Of a stretch of 64,000 nucleotides of DNA, positions 1 to 8,585 are shown in pieces (position 1 is the first letter of the stretch; the number at the start of each line of letters is the position of its first letter). The stretch covers positions 69,622 through 133,621 of the forward strand of contig DGNO01000002.1 in the NCBI GenBank assembly GCA_002389665.1, given 5' to 3'. The translations under genes were made by a program, and so were the position numbers. This DNA is from Rhodobiaceae bacterium UBA4490. GTDB taxonomy: Bacteria > Pseudomonadota > Alphaproteobacteria > Parvibaculales > Parvibaculaceae. The notes beneath the pieces were generated by a model. The model was not told the origin of the DNA. It worked only from the letters and a program-made list of their open reading frames with translations, and did not search any database.

Positions 1-36
1 CAAGCCGACCTGATCTCTTTTATTTTTGCAGCAACC

Positions 37-1155
37 TCAAGGGCGCGCCAATGGCAGCCTGAGCCCGCCCGCCGTTAGCGGCAGCGGTGCAGGTGCCGGC
101 TCCGCCTCTTCCGCGCCGGGCCGGGCCAGTGGCAGCAACGCTGCGTCTTCTTCCGCCTCACGGGCCGGGTTTTCCTGCGGCAGGACAACGGACTGCGCAG
201 CAATCGGCTCTCTTCCCTCACTGCGCATTGGAGCCGCATCGCCTGCAAGGCGCTGCATGATGGATTTGGCGGGCCGCCAGCGGGCGATCAGCGGCGCGCG
301 CATGGCGCCGATATCGATGCAGCGCGGGCCGGCCTCCTCGCCCCTGTCGCAGCGCACCGTCTCCCGCAAGATATCGAGCTGGAAATTGACCTTGCGCACG
401 AACTCATCGATCAGCCCCGCATCGCGCACCTTGCCCACCAGGACAAGGTAGTCTTCGCAGCCGATCTGCTGGCGCTCCAGAAGCGCTTCCATTTGGCGCG
501 CGGAGAATGTGTCATGCGGCGGCGTGCCCGCACAAATGCGCCACAAAAGCTCGGCGGCCACATGATCGAAAAGCTGCACCAGATCGCGCTCACTTCCCGA
601 GAGATCGCCATAGACTTGCGCAAGTTCATCCGGTTCAAGACGGCGGAAGGCTTCCAGAAACCCCACAATATCCCCCGGCAATGGCTGGGAGGTGACGGGC
701 GCCGGCACTTTTTCGTCTTCCGGTTTTTCCTCCGGCGCCTCCGGCAGACGCAGCCCCTCTTTCAGGAACGACATCTCGGTAGCTTCGGCAATATCGGGCT
801 CACCTTCGGGGCCTGCGGGAATGAGCAGAAACTGCAGCCCGAGCGGGCGCTCTTCCATATGAAAATAGAAAGTCTCTGCGCCGCGCTTCAAAAGCCCCTG
901 TGCGGCGGCGCCGGTTCGATGCCCGTTCAATGCGAAAGCCGATTGGCCGGGCGGGCGCAATTGGCCTGCGATGCGCGCTTCGGCTTCCGTCACCGTGAGC
1001 CGGTAGCCTTCGGCCCCGGCCAGGCCCGTATAGCTACCGCTAAAGGAACGCGCCTCGGCTTCGGCGGAAATCAACGCCAAAAACGGGAGAATGAGACAGG
1101 TCAGAATCCGCCCCCAGCGCCCCCGCCAGGCGAAATCACGGCCACAAGCTCGCAC
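37..1155 (-). CDS. conserved hypothetical exported protein
   Basis: I do not recognise a family. The frame is open up to an alternative start at 1224. I prefer the GTG at 1155 because GGGGAG lies about 8 nt upstream and it leaves a short basic N-terminus before a hydrophobic stretch ending in AEA, a plausible signal peptide with cleavage soon after. The mature part begins with a small domain of about 100 residues. A Pro/Glu/Lys-rich linker follows, then an alpha-helical region with several cysteines (motifs LWRICAGTPP, IGCEDYL, ETVRCDRG), and finally a Pro/Ala-rich tail. This suggests a periplasmic or envelope protein with disulfides. It is convergent with nothing visible at the window edge. 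Function is unknown. Confidence 0.6.
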   Translation of the reverse strand: MRACGRDFAWRGRWGRILTCLILPFLALISAEAEARSFSGSYTGLAGAEGYRLTVTEAEARIAGQLRPPGQSAFALNGHRTGAAAQGLLKRGAETFYFHMEERPLGLQFLLIPAGPEGEPDIAEATEMSFLKEGLRLPEAPEEKPEDEKVPAPVTSQPLPGDIVGFLEAFRRLEPDELAQVYGDLSGSERDLVQLFDHVAAELLWRICAGTPPHDTFSARQMEALLERQQIGCEDYLVLVGKVRDAGLIDEFVRKVNFQLDILRETVRCDRGEEAGPRCIDIGAMRAPLIARWRPAKSIMQRLAGDAAPMRSEGREPIAAQSVVLPQENPAREAEEDAALLPLARPGAEEAEPAPAPLPLTAGGLRLPLARP

Positions 1156-1255
1156 GTCCCCACTCCCCAACTCGTCACTTTCAGGCCGGCACAACAAGGC
1201 CGGTCCGCTTCCACCGCCCATCATATGCCGGACGATGGAAAAACCGGTTAACCGG

Positions 1256-1786
1256 TCAGCCGACCGGCTTCAGCCCCGCCGCATAGCGCTTCCAGTTTTC
1301 CACATAATGATCGGCGGAAAGTTTCAGCGCGCCGCCTTCTTCTTCGGACAATTGCCGCACGATCTTGCCGGGCGAGCCCATGACGACGGAATTGTCCGGA
1401 ATTTCCTTATTCTCAGTGATCAGCGAGTTCGCGCCGATCAGGCAGTTCTTCCCGATTTTCGCGCCATTCAAAATGATCGAGCCGATGCCGATAAGCGAAT
1501 TGTCGCCGATCGTGCAGCCATGCAGCATCACCTTGTGGCCGATCGTGACGTTTTTGCCGAGCGTCAGCGGATAGCCCATATCCGTGTGCAGCACCGAGGC
1601 GTCCTGCACGTTGGAATTCTCGCCGATGGTGATGCGCTCATTGTCCCCGCGCAGCACCGCGCCGAACCAGACGCTGGCCTGATGTTTCAATTCGATATTG
1701 CCCATCACCTGCGCATCGGGCGCAACCCAATACTGTCCCTCTCCGGGCAGGATGGGGGTGACGTCTCCCAGCTTGTAAATCGCCAT
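1256..1786 (-). CDS. gamma-carbonic anhydrase-like hexapeptide-repeat protein
   Basis: This 176-residue protein is built of hexapeptide repeats that form a left-handed beta-helix (for example [20 protein letters not shown]). His67, His84 and His89 fall where the three zinc ligands of the YrdA/PaaY-type gamma-class carbonic anhydrase family lie. The preceding NVQD motif is also typical. Family members are cytoplasmic trimers; some hydrate CO2, while others act as thioesterases or have no known activity, so the reaction is not certain here. The ATG at 1786 follows AAGGAGGC, a strong ribosome-binding site. The gene is divergent from the PhoX-like gene, with about 170 bp between them. Confidence 0.85.
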   Translation of the reverse strand: MAIYKLGDVTPILPGEGQYWVAPDAQVMGNIELKHQASVWFGAVLRGDNERITIGENSNVQDASVLHTDMGYPLTLGKNVTIGHKVMLHGCTIGDNSLIGIGSIILNGAKIGKNCLIGANSLITENKEIPDNSVVMGSPGKIVRQLSEEEGGALKLSADHYVENWKRYAAGLKPVG

Positions 1787-1954
1787 GAATGCCTCCTTGA
1801 AAAGCCGCGCGACGCGCGCCGGGCTTTACCGTTCTTAGGTCTCGAGCTGGCGGGACTATGCCATGGAAAAGACAAATCTGTCATGGATTTGCCGTCTCTC
1901 CGCCATAGGATGAGGGAAACGCACACATCAGATTTGAGAGGCAAGACCGAGGTC

Positions 1955-3958
1955 ATGAGCGATACTTCCCGCACCCCCGCCAGCGACAAAAACTTTCTTG
2001 CCTTGGAAAAATATGAACGCAGTGAGGACCGGCCCGTTCCGCGCCCCATGGCGCACGCCTTTCGCGATATTGCCGCCGCGCGCTTCAGCCGCCGGTCTTT
2101 CCTGCAAGGCACGTCGAGCGCGGTGCTGGCGCTCGGTGTCTCAGGCGCGCTTACCGCCTGCAGCGGGGAAGAAGAAACGGGCATTCCCGGTTTCGATTTC
2201 GACGAGATTGCCCACGGCGTCGATGAAACCCATCACGTCACGCCGGGCCATGACGCGGATATTCTTTTGCGCTGGGGCGACCCGCTCTTTACCGATTCTC
2301 CGCCTTTCGATCCGGAAAATCAGAGCGCGGCCACGCAGCTCAAACAGTTCGGCTACAATAACGATTTTCTGGGCCTCACCCCGCTGCCCTTCGGCGATGA
2401 AGAAAGCCCGCATGCGCTGCTTTGCGTCAATCACGAATTCACGAACGATCCGCTGATGCACCGCGCGCTCAGCGAAGCCACCGACCCGCGCCTTGCCTAT
2501 ACGCCGGACATGGCACGCATTTCCATGGCAGCCCATGGCGGCACCATTGTCGAAGTGAAAAAGACGGACGGCAAATGGGTGTCCGTTACGGACAGCCCTT
2601 TCAACCGCCGCATCAGCGCGCTTGAAACGGAAATGGTGCTGGACGGCCCTGCCGCAGGCCATGCGCGCCTGCAGACCTCCGCCGACCCGAGCGGGCGCAA
2701 AGTCACCGGCACATTCAACAATTGCGCCGGCGGCATGACGCCCTGGGGCACCTATCTGATGGCCGAGGAAAACTTTCACGGCTATTTCGCGGGCAATCTG
2801 GACGGCCATCCCGAAAAACGCAATTACGAACGCGTCGGCATACCGGGCGGCTTTTATCCCTGGTTCATTGCCGATGAGCGTTTCGACATCAACAAGGAGC
2901 CGAACGAGGCGAACCGCTTCGGCTGGGTCGTCGAAGTCGATCCTTACGATCCTGCTTCCACGCCGGTTAAACACACCGCCCTTGGCCGCTTCAAACATGA
3001 AGGCTGCGAAACCGTTCTCGCGGAAGATGGCCGCGTCGTCATCTATTCCGGCGACGATCAGCGCTTCGAATATCTTTATAAATTCGTCAGCGCGGCCAAA
3101 GTCGACCCCGGCAACCGATTGGCGAATATGAACGTGCTGAGTGACGGCACGCTTTACGCCGCCCGCTTTTCAGAAGACGGCAGCGGCGAATGGCTGCCGC
3201 TTGTTTTCGGTGAGAACGGCCTTGATGCTGCAAACGGGTTTGAAAGCCAGGCAGATGTCTTGATCGAAACGCGCCGCGCCGCCGACATTCTGGGCGCAAC
3301 ACCGCTCGACCGGCCCGAAGACGTGCAGCCCAATCCAAAGACGGGCCGCGTCTATGCCGCGCTCACCAACAATTCCAAACGCGGAGAAGACGCGACCGAC
3401 GCCGTTAATCCGCGCGCCAATAATATCTGGGGCCAGATCGTCGAAATCACGCCGGAGAGCGGCGATCACAGCGCGCGCAAATTCAAGTGGGACTTGCTGG
3501 TAAAAGCCGGCAATCCCGCGGACCCTGCGACAGGTGCCGCTTTCAACGAAAAGACCAGCGCCAATGGCTGGTTCGCCTGCCCCGACAATTTGGAAGTCGA
3601 TCCGCAAGGCCGCCTCTGGGTTGCGACCGATCAGGGCAAAGGCTGGCCGAAAGCCTCCGGCAGCGCCGACGGGCTTTGGGCGCTCGGCACGGAGGGCGAG
3701 ACGCGCGGGCTCGGGCGCATGTTCTTCCGCGTCCCCGTGGGCGCTGAAATGTGCGGGCCGCGCTTTACCGCAGACGGCGAAGCGCTTTTCCTTGCCGTGC
3801 AGCATCCGGGCGCCGACGGCGCGGAGGATTACGCTGCCCATGGCCGCCCCTCGACTTATACGGACCCGGCAACGCGCTGGCCGGATTTCGACCCGGCCAT
3901 ACCGCCCCGCCCCTCTGTTGTCGTCATTACCCGCAAAGGCGGCGGCAAGGTGGGCTAG
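1955..3958 (+). CDS. PhoX family protein (DUF839), Tat-exported
   Basis: The frame is open far upstream, but the ATG at 1955 (667 residues) starts a typical Tat precursor: a long polar N-region, RRSFLQG at residues 46-52, a hydrophobic stretch and a TAC motif. The mature part matches PhoX-type alkaline phosphatases and the wider DUF839 family, with motifs such as CVNHEFTND, NCAGGMTPWGTYLMAEEN, GWVVEVDPYDP and CPDNLEVDPQGRLWVATDQG. PhoX enzymes are periplasmic, calcium/iron-dependent phosphomonoesterases. Many DUF839 proteins have not been tested, so phosphatase activity is an inference. The acidic and Cys/Asn positions expected for metal binding appear to be kept. The alternative ATG at 1883 would add 24 residues before the Tat region. 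Confidence 0.85.
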   Translation: MSDTSRTPASDKNFLALEKYERSEDRPVPRPMAHAFRDIAAARFSRRSFLQGTSSAVLALGVSGALTACSGEEETGIPGFDFDEIAHGVDETHHVTPGHDADILLRWGDPLFTDSPPFDPENQSAATQLKQFGYNNDFLGLTPLPFGDEESPHALLCVNHEFTNDPLMHRALSEATDPRLAYTPDMARISMAAHGGTIVEVKKTDGKWVSVTDSPFNRRISALETEMVLDGPAAGHARLQTSADPSGRKVTGTFNNCAGGMTPWGTYLMAEENFHGYFAGNLDGHPEKRNYERVGIPGGFYPWFIADERFDINKEPNEANRFGWVVEVDPYDPASTPVKHTALGRFKHEGCETVLAEDGRVVIYSGDDQRFEYLYKFVSAAKVDPGNRLANMNVLSDGTLYAARFSEDGSGEWLPLVFGENGLDAANGFESQADVLIETRRAADILGATPLDRPEDVQPNPKTGRVYAALTNNSKRGEDATDAVNPRANNIWGQIVEITPESGDHSARKFKWDLLVKAGNPADPATGAAFNEKTSANGWFACPDNLEVDPQGRLWVATDQGKGWPKASGSADGLWALGTEGETRGLGRMFFRVPVGAEMCGPRFTADGEALFLAVQHPGADGAEDYAAHGRPSTYTDPATRWPDFDPAIPPRPSVVVITRKGGGKVG

Positions 3959-4070
3959 CCCCGCGCATTAACCATGCCGGTTGCATCAGACGGAACGCTC
4001 AAGCACTCTATATGCCTGCTTGCGCGTGCCCGTCGGCATTTGCGCCTGGCCAAAGGGAAACGGGGGTTCC

Positions 4071-5150
4071 ATGCGGCTCTTCAATACGGTTGTTCTGCTT
4101 TTCATCGGCTTGCCCGCGGCATTCTTCTTTGCTTATCAGCAAGGCTGGCTCGATCCTTATGTCGAAGAAGACTGGATCCCGGCAGGCCCGCTTATTCAGG
4201 CCGAGTTGCGCGCCACGGTGAGCCCGCAAGAGCTTGAAGCTCGCATTGCCAAAGCGCTTGAAGAAGACGATTACGCGGATGCGCAGCTTTATGCGGAAAT
4301 AGCAGATTACGCTTCCATTCCCCTTTCGGATGAAACGCGCGCGGCACTCGACGACGCCAATTCGCTGACAAACAATATCCGCCGCACCGGCGGCTCTTTC
4401 TTCGAAGGCTTCGTCTATGGGCGCGGCAGCGATACGGCAAGCTTCATGGGCGCGCTCACCTCAGACCTCACCGTCATCGGGGATGTACGCGACATCGCCG
4501 GGGAAGGTGAAAAGATGGTGCGCGGCGAGGATTACTCGACGCTCGTGCTCGGCCTTTCCGTGGCGGGTGTGGCCGCAACGGCGGCAACCGTCGGCTCCGG
4601 CGGCGCGGCTTTGCCGACGCAGGCCGGCCTTTCGCTTCTCAAAGTTGCCAAGAAAGCCGGCACGCTCACGGCAAGCTTTGCCAGCGAGCTGCGCCGGCTC
4701 CTTTCCGAAGCCGTCAATTTCAAGAAGCTGAAGGAAACGCTGCAAACGACGAGCCTTGGCGACCTTTCCGCCACGCGCCGCGCGGTCGGCGATTATGCGG
4801 ACAATGTTTCCTTCGCCAAGCTGACGCCCGTTCTCAGCGATGTCGGCGCGCTGCAGCGCGCGGCAGGACCTGCCGAAACCATCCGCCTGATGCGCTATGT
4901 GGAAAACAGCGGCGACCTTGCCCGCATCACCCGCATGAGCAAAACGCTCGGGCCGAAGACACGCGGCATTATCGAGCTGACCGGCAAGACGAGCCTGCGT
5001 GCCTTCAAGACATTGGCGAACTTCGTGCTCTGGCTGCTTTCCTGGGCCTGGGCCATCGTCGCGGGCATCGCCACCTGGCTCGGCGGCATGGGAATGCGGC
5101 GCGGCGTGCGCCGCCTGAGGCGCCGGCGCGTTTACACTCGCGAAGCCTGA
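4071..5150 (+). CDS. conserved hypothetical membrane protein
   Basis: The 359-residue product starts at the ATG at 4071, just after a G-rich ribosome-binding region. The N-terminus is hydrophobic (residues 1-22), a second apolar Ala/Gly-rich stretch lies near 155-182, and a strong Trp-rich membrane segment (FVLWLLSWAWAIVAGIATWL) precedes a very basic Arg-rich C-terminus. The middle is helical and soluble, with a region resembling the end of colicin-like or polymorphic-toxin-associated helices, but I see no toxin motif. The basic tail suggests that the C-terminus stays in the cytoplasm. A strong terminator follows 20 bp after the stop. Function is unknown. Confidence 0.65.
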   Translation: MRLFNTVVLLFIGLPAAFFFAYQQGWLDPYVEEDWIPAGPLIQAELRATVSPQELEARIAKALEEDDYADAQLYAEIADYASIPLSDETRAALDDANSLTNNIRRTGGSFFEGFVYGRGSDTASFMGALTSDLTVIGDVRDIAGEGEKMVRGEDYSTLVLGLSVAGVAATAATVGSGGAALPTQAGLSLLKVAKKAGTLTASFASELRRLLSEAVNFKKLKETLQTTSLGDLSATRRAVGDYADNVSFAKLTPVLSDVGALQRAAGPAETIRLMRYVENSGDLARITRMSKTLGPKTRGIIELTGKTSLRAFKTLANFVLWLLSWAWAIVAGIATWLGGMGMRRGVRRLRRRRVYTREA

Positions 5151-5170
5151 CGGCAAATCCACTTAAAACG

Positions 5171-5204
5171 AAAAGCCCGCAGCACGAAAATGCTGCGGGC
5201 TTTT
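5171..5204. terminator. bidirectional intrinsic terminator
   Basis: A perfect 14-bp inverted repeat (5171-5184 and 5191-5204) with a 6-nt loop is flanked by A and T runs on both sides. It can end transcription of the upstream + strand membrane gene and of the - strand gene or RNA coming from 5590. Confidence 0.9.
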
Positions 5205-5212
5205 GTCAGTTC

Positions 5213-5291
5213 GGGACCACCTCTTTTCAGAGGGCTCCACCGGCGGATACCGGGAGCTGTCCCCACTACTGGCCACGCTTCAGAAGAAGCG
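5213..5291 (-). ncRNA. candidate structured RNA or 3'-UTR element
   Basis: Between the terminator and the end of the next - strand gene the sequence folds into nested perfect stems. An outer stem GGGAC/GTCCC (5213-5217 with 5259-5263) encloses two hairpins: CCTCT/AGAGG (5220-5224, 5229-5233) and GCTC plus CCGG pairing with CCGG plus GAGC (5234-5243 with 5250-5257). A separate hairpin CGCTTC/GAAGCG lies at 5276-5291. This is a three-way-junction shape directly upstream, on the - strand, of a strong terminator. It fits an sRNA or a stable 3' end. I recognise no known RNA family, and the strand is inferred from the terminator. Confidence 0.35.
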
Positions 5292-5302
5292 AAAACCTTC
5301 GA

Positions 5303-5590
5303 TTAGAGATAGGTCAGCGTCTGAACGACAATGACCGTGCCCAGCGCGGCGGAAGCCACGAAGGAAAGATACCCGGTCTTCGCGCTGCCTTCCGGCTTCG
5401 TGAAAAGCGCGGCAATGGCATTGCCAAGCGGCTGGTTCTCGAAAGCCATCAGCTGATAGCCGGTATAGATCGCGAGCACGGCAAAGGCGCCGAAGAACGC
5501 ATCACGGGCAGCCAGAAGGCCGAATTCAAAACCGGCCGCAATCAGCACGATCGCGGTAACCGAAACGATATTCCAAAGTGTCGAGCGCAT
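5303..5590 (-). CDS. small conserved membrane protein
   Basis: The ATG at 5590 gives a 95-residue protein with about three hydrophobic segments: an N-terminal WNIVSVTAIVLIAAGFEFGLL, a middle AFFGAFAVLAIYTGYQL and a C-terminal FVASAALGTVIVVQTL. An upstream ATG at 5656 would add 22 polar residues, but it lies at the predicted transcription start of the promoter at 5663-5691, so the shorter form is chosen. It is probably an inner-membrane protein of unknown function. The transcript would run into the structured element and terminator at 5291-5171. Confidence 0.6.
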   Translation of the reverse strand: MRSTLWNIVSVTAIVLIAAGFEFGLLAARDAFFGAFAVLAIYTGYQLMAFENQPLGNAIAALFTKPEGSAKTGYLSFVASAALGTVIVVQTLTYL

Positions 5591-5662
5591 GGGGGGCGTC
5601 CTATCTTTGTTTTGCGGTGCAATGTATCGCAATGCAGCATCTTTGCTGCGCCGCACAGGTTA

Positions 5663-5691
5663 TAGATAGGAACTAACTGACAAATAGTCAA
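5663..5691 (-). promoter_or_regulatory. predicted sigma70-type promoter
   Basis: On the - strand a -35 box TTGACT (5691-5686) and a -10 box TATCTA (5668-5663) are separated by exactly 17 nt. The predicted start of transcription is near 5656, about 65 nt upstream of the chosen start codon of the small membrane protein. Confidence 0.5.
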
Positions 5692-5746
5692 GTAGCGAAA
5701 TTCGGTATGTTTACCAAAGGCTTGCGAATGCCGCCATGCTCCTTAA

Positions 5747-5767
5747 CCTATATAGGAGCTATATAGG
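5747..5767. repeat. paired CTATATAG palindromes
   Basis: The 8-bp palindrome CTATATAG occurs twice (5748-5755 and 5759-5766), with starts 11 bp apart, about one helical turn. It lies 57 bp beyond the -35 box of the promoter at 5663-5691. It may be an operator, but no regulator can be named. Confidence 0.3.
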
Positions 5768-5808
5768 GGCGGACGCAGGGGAAAACAGCCCCGCCCCGGC
5801 CTTATTTC

Positions 5809-6117
5809 TTAAGCGAGCACCAGGGAGAGAATGAAGATCCCGACAAGGAAGCTCCAAAACGAGGCGATGAGCGTGCTCAGAAGGAGCCAGAAAGGCGGGC
5901 GGTTTTCAATTACCTGGGCGCGCACTGCATTGCGCAGAATGACCGTTGGCCCGGCAAAGACCAGCGTGCAAACCCCCATAACCAGTCCGGCGGTCGTTTC
6001 CTGCCACATCTGAAAGCTGGCGGGCTTGTTCGTCACCAGACGGTAGAAGCTGCCTGTCAGCCCGGCGGCCACATACCCTGTGATCAGCGTCAAAAAGAAA
6101 ACCATCAACTCGTGCAT
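5809..6117 (-). CDS. small conserved membrane protein
   Basis: The ATG at 6117 follows AGGGA at good spacing, giving 102 residues; an in-frame ATG at 6132 would add five. Three hydrophobic segments are visible: ELMVFFLTLITGYVAAGL, TTAGLVMGVCTLVFAGPTVI and a C-terminal FWLLLSTLIASFWSFLVG. The pattern fits a conserved alphaproteobacterial inner-membrane protein of unknown function. It lies 36 bp downstream of the small exported protein ending at 6154, so the two may be cotranscribed. Confidence 0.65.
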   Translation of the reverse strand: MHELMVFFLTLITGYVAAGLTGSFYRLVTNKPASFQMWQETTAGLVMGVCTLVFAGPTVILRNAVRAQVIENRPPFWLLLSTLIASFWSFLVGIFILSLVLA

Positions 6118-6153
6118 AATCCCTGCTCCCATGGCCGCCCCGCGGCCAGCGCC

Positions 6154-6495
6154 TTACGGCTTTGCCTCATCTTCAATGCCGTTCTCAAAGAGCGGACCGC
6201 CTTGGGCCAGATCCCGGTCTTGACCCTGGTCCTTAACCGCAAACTCGTCGGCCAGGGCCGGGCGCAGCGCATTGCCCTCTTCCAGGAGCGCCAGATCGGC
6301 GCCTGGCGGGGCCGGAACATGGCCGTCAAGCGGCAGTACTTCTGCCTTGGCCATGGCACAGCGCGCAGGTTCGGTGATGCAGGGGCTGACGGGGGCCGCG
6401 CTGGCGCCAGACCAGACCAAAACGGCATCCGTGGGACCGCCGGCATAAGCGACGTAACCCAGCAACATCATCACTTTGAGAACGAACGTAACCAT
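6154..6495 (-). CDS. small putative exported protein
   Basis: This 113-residue frame starts with a hydrophobic segment (MVTFVLKVMMLLGYVAYAGG) that could be a signal peptide, followed by two cysteines (PCITEPARC) and an acidic, Pro-rich tail. No family is recognised. It lies just upstream of, and on the same strand as, the small membrane protein at 5809-6117. No good ribosome-binding site is obvious, and another frame is open on the opposite strand here, so this is a moderate call. Confidence 0.45.
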   Translation of the reverse strand: MVTFVLKVMMLLGYVAYAGGPTDAVLVWSGASAAPVSPCITEPARCAMAKAEVLPLDGHVPAPPGADLALLEEGNALRPALADEFAVKDQGQDRDLAQGGPLFENGIEDEAKP

Positions 6496-6817
6496 GCCCC
6501 CGCTTGCGCAAGCCCCGTACCAGAGCGCAGCCCAATGGCGGTTTTTGCCGCTAGGGCATGTCTGGCGACGAAAAATTAAGAAAAATCAGGCAGTTATAGG
6601 AAAAGCCCGGCATAGGGCAGCCGCGGCGCGCCAAGGCGCGAACCGGCGGTTCTGTGCCGTTCTGTGCGCAAAAATGGGCTGGTGGGGCCGATCTGTCTCA
6701 AAAGGAAACGCCCGCCTCCCTTCAAGTCCCCCCAAGGGGCCGCTAAGATGCGCCCGCCTGGGGCAAACCGAAACGTCCAGCCATGGGCCGGACGAGGACA
6801 AGGAAGCGAGTGGTCAA
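6496..6817. other. intergenic region without a recognised gene
   Basis: This 322-bp region separates divergent genes. The only structure I see is a short direct repeat of GTTCTGTGC near 6649-6667. It should hold the promoters of both flanking genes, but no clear -35/-10 pair was identified. Confidence 0.4.
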
Positions 6818-7546
6818 ATGGATGCAGCCGTAAAGGAACGCCCTGCTTGGCTCATTCCCGCTATTGTGGCCCTGGCCATTCTCGGCCTCTCGGCCGTCTT
6901 TCTCTATTATTACTTCGGCCCCTCGGCGAACGAGATCCTGGGTCTCAGCCCCAAGGCGACGGCGAGTGAGGAAATCGCCGAAGTGACGGTGGGCGGCAAG
7001 ACGCTCTATGTGCCCTCGAATTTCACCCGTTACCCCGCCCAGCGCGGCGGCGAGCAGGAAGAGCTCGCCCTTCACGCCCTCCTGCCGGATCTCACGCCCT
7101 TCAGCCCGGAAGAGCGCGCGCTTTTCGAGGATAACAGCCCGAATTCCCGCGTCGTCCTTTTCAGCCTGAAAGCCGGCGACATGACACTGCCTGAAGACCA
7201 GCGCTTTGCCGCCGTCTATAGCCGCTATTTTTCAGGAGAAGAGCCCGACGAAGTGATGAACGGGCTGGAGCATTACGCCTTTGCCGAAGGCTCGGGCTAC
7301 CGCGACCAGGACCTTTTCCTCGCCACGGATGATCAGGGAGAAATGCTGCTCCTGCTCTGCTTCCGCGAAACACCGGTGATTTTCAGCCCGTCCTGCTCAC
7401 GCACGAAAGTGCTGCCGAACGGGCTCGTGCTGACATACCGGTATAAGCGCACGCGGCTGAAAAACTGGGCGGCGATCGACAGAAACATCCAAACGCTGGT
7501 GGACAGCTTTTCCGAAAAACCCGGCAAAGCAGCCCCCGCTTCTTAA
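6818..7546 (+). CDS. conserved hypothetical membrane-anchored protein
   Basis: The ATG at 6818 gives 242 residues, with AAGGA about 12 nt upstream; the frame is open further upstream but without a better start. A single membrane segment (residues 11-32, LIPAIVALAILGLSAVFLYYYF) anchors the protein, with the rest probably periplasmic. The soluble domain contains YVPSNFTRYPAQRGGEQEELALHALLPDL and a later conserved-looking block LLLCFRETPVIFSPSCSRT with two cysteines that could pair. It resembles hypothetical anchored proteins of alphaproteobacteria. No function can be assigned. Confidence 0.65.
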   Translation: MDAAVKERPAWLIPAIVALAILGLSAVFLYYYFGPSANEILGLSPKATASEEIAEVTVGGKTLYVPSNFTRYPAQRGGEQEELALHALLPDLTPFSPEERALFEDNSPNSRVVLFSLKAGDMTLPEDQRFAAVYSRYFSGEEPDEVMNGLEHYAFAEGSGYRDQDLFLATDDQGEMLLLLCFRETPVIFSPSCSRTKVLPNGLVLTYRYKRTRLKNWAAIDRNIQTLVDSFSEKPGKAAPAS

Positions 7547-7559
7547 GGCGGGTGCGGAC

Positions 7560-7820
7560 TTAGATATTTTCGGGCAGATCGATGTCGAGGATCGCCATCT
7601 GGAAGGCGTAGGAAACTTCGCCTTCGTCTTCGTCGCGAAAGATCACGCCGATAAATTCATCGCCGATATGCACTTCCACAGAGTCGGATTTCTGCGGGCG
7701 AGCCGACACATGGATCGTGTCCAGGCGGAATGTATCGCGCAGATATTTTTCGAGACGCTTAACTTCTTGCTTGTCCAAAACGATCCCCAACTCACTGAAA
7801 CAAATGGAAACACCTGCCAT
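7560..7820 (-). CDS. DUF3126 family protein
   Basis: The sequence KYLRDTF...ARPQKSDSVEVHIGDEFIGVIFRDEDEGEVSYAFQMAILDIDL is the hallmark of DUF3126, a short conserved protein almost confined to Alphaproteobacteria, with no known function. The ATG at 7820 gives 86 residues but has no good ribosome-binding site. A TTG at 7778, preceded by GGGGA at about 6 nt, would give a 72-residue protein starting at the usual family N-terminus (DKQEVKRLEKYL). That may be the true start. Confidence 0.85.
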   Translation of the reverse strand: MAGVSICFSELGIVLDKQEVKRLEKYLRDTFRLDTIHVSARPQKSDSVEVHIGDEFIGVIFRDEDEGEVSYAFQMAILDIDLPENI

Positions 7821-8082
7821 TCAAAGGCAAGGCGCAGGTTCTAACGAGCCTGCGCTGCCGATGCAACCTTTGGGAGCGGCAGCATTAACCGGCGCCAAAG
7901 AAGACCATATTGACGCAACCGGAACAACCATCCGTTGCGGTTCATCACCGAGGCGTGAGCATAGAACGGCGCAGAAACCTGCTCTCCCCACCTTTGCTTG
8001 AGCATTTTTACTCCCGCCCGCCGCACCTTCGCACAATGCGCAGCACACAAGCGGTGCGGGCGATATCCAAGGGCGAATCGCT

Positions 8083-8427
8083 TCACGCCCTCTGCTTCAG
8101 CTTGTGGCCGACATCGACAATCGCCTCGATCGCCGGCACAAGCTCGGCGCCGAGCTCCGTCAGTTCATATTCGACGGAAGGAGGCGAAGTCGGCTTCACG
8201 TCACGCCGCACAACGCCGCGCGTTTCAAGCTCGCGCAGCCTGGTGGTGAGCACTTTCGGCGAGACGGGGGGAATGTCGAGCCTAAGCTCGCTGAACCGGC
8301 GCGGGCCAGCGCGCAGACTCCAGATGACGTTCACCGTCCAGGCACCGCCGATAATCGACATGCATTCCGTAAGCGGACAGGCTTCAGGCGGCTGAGGGCT
8401 TTTGTTTTTGCGGATTTTCAGGGGCAT
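8083..8427 (-). CDS. HxlR-family winged-helix transcriptional regulator
   Basis: The 114-residue product from the ATG at 8427 contains the HxlR signature: a CPLTECMSIIGGAWTVNVIWSL start with a conserved Cys, then GPRRFSELRLDIPPVSPKVLTTRLRELETRGVVRRDV (recognition helix) and a wing ending in VEYELTELGAEL. HxlR proteins are small dimeric DNA-binding proteins that often sense electrophiles or oxidation through the N-terminal cysteine. The gene is divergent from the GST-tautomerase-nitronate monooxygenase operon at 8586, so it probably controls it. Inverted GTTTCCA repeats lie in the shared promoter region. Confidence 0.9.
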   Translation of the reverse strand: MPLKIRKNKSPQPPEACPLTECMSIIGGAWTVNVIWSLRAGPRRFSELRLDIPPVSPKVLTTRLRELETRGVVRRDVKPTSPPSVEYELTELGAELVPAIEAIVDVGHKLKQRA

Positions 8428-8432
8428 GGCGC

Positions 8433-8508
8433 GTTTCCACCGGGTTGCCTGACAAAGAGATCGCCGCAGACGGGTTACCGGATGGAAACTCAATTCTGCA
8501 GGTTTCCA
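8433..8508. promoter_or_regulatory. candidate HxlR operator region
   Basis: The heptamer GTTTCCA occurs at 8433-8439 and 8502-8508, and its complement TGGAAAC at 8483-8489. The last two form an inverted repeat with a 12-nt spacer. All lie between the divergent HxlR gene and the GST operon, as expected for a dimeric winged-helix repressor. Confidence 0.35.
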
Positions 8509-8585
8509 AAGGATAGTACATTTACAACAGAAAGCCCACTGCCTAGCTAGGAGCGCATCAGCCACCCCAATGCAAGGGACACAAG

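Noticed and set aside
1871..1883. GACA-N4-TGTC before the PhoX-like gene as a related operator
   Set aside because: The arms are only 4 bp and the spacing is wrong; it is expected by chance.
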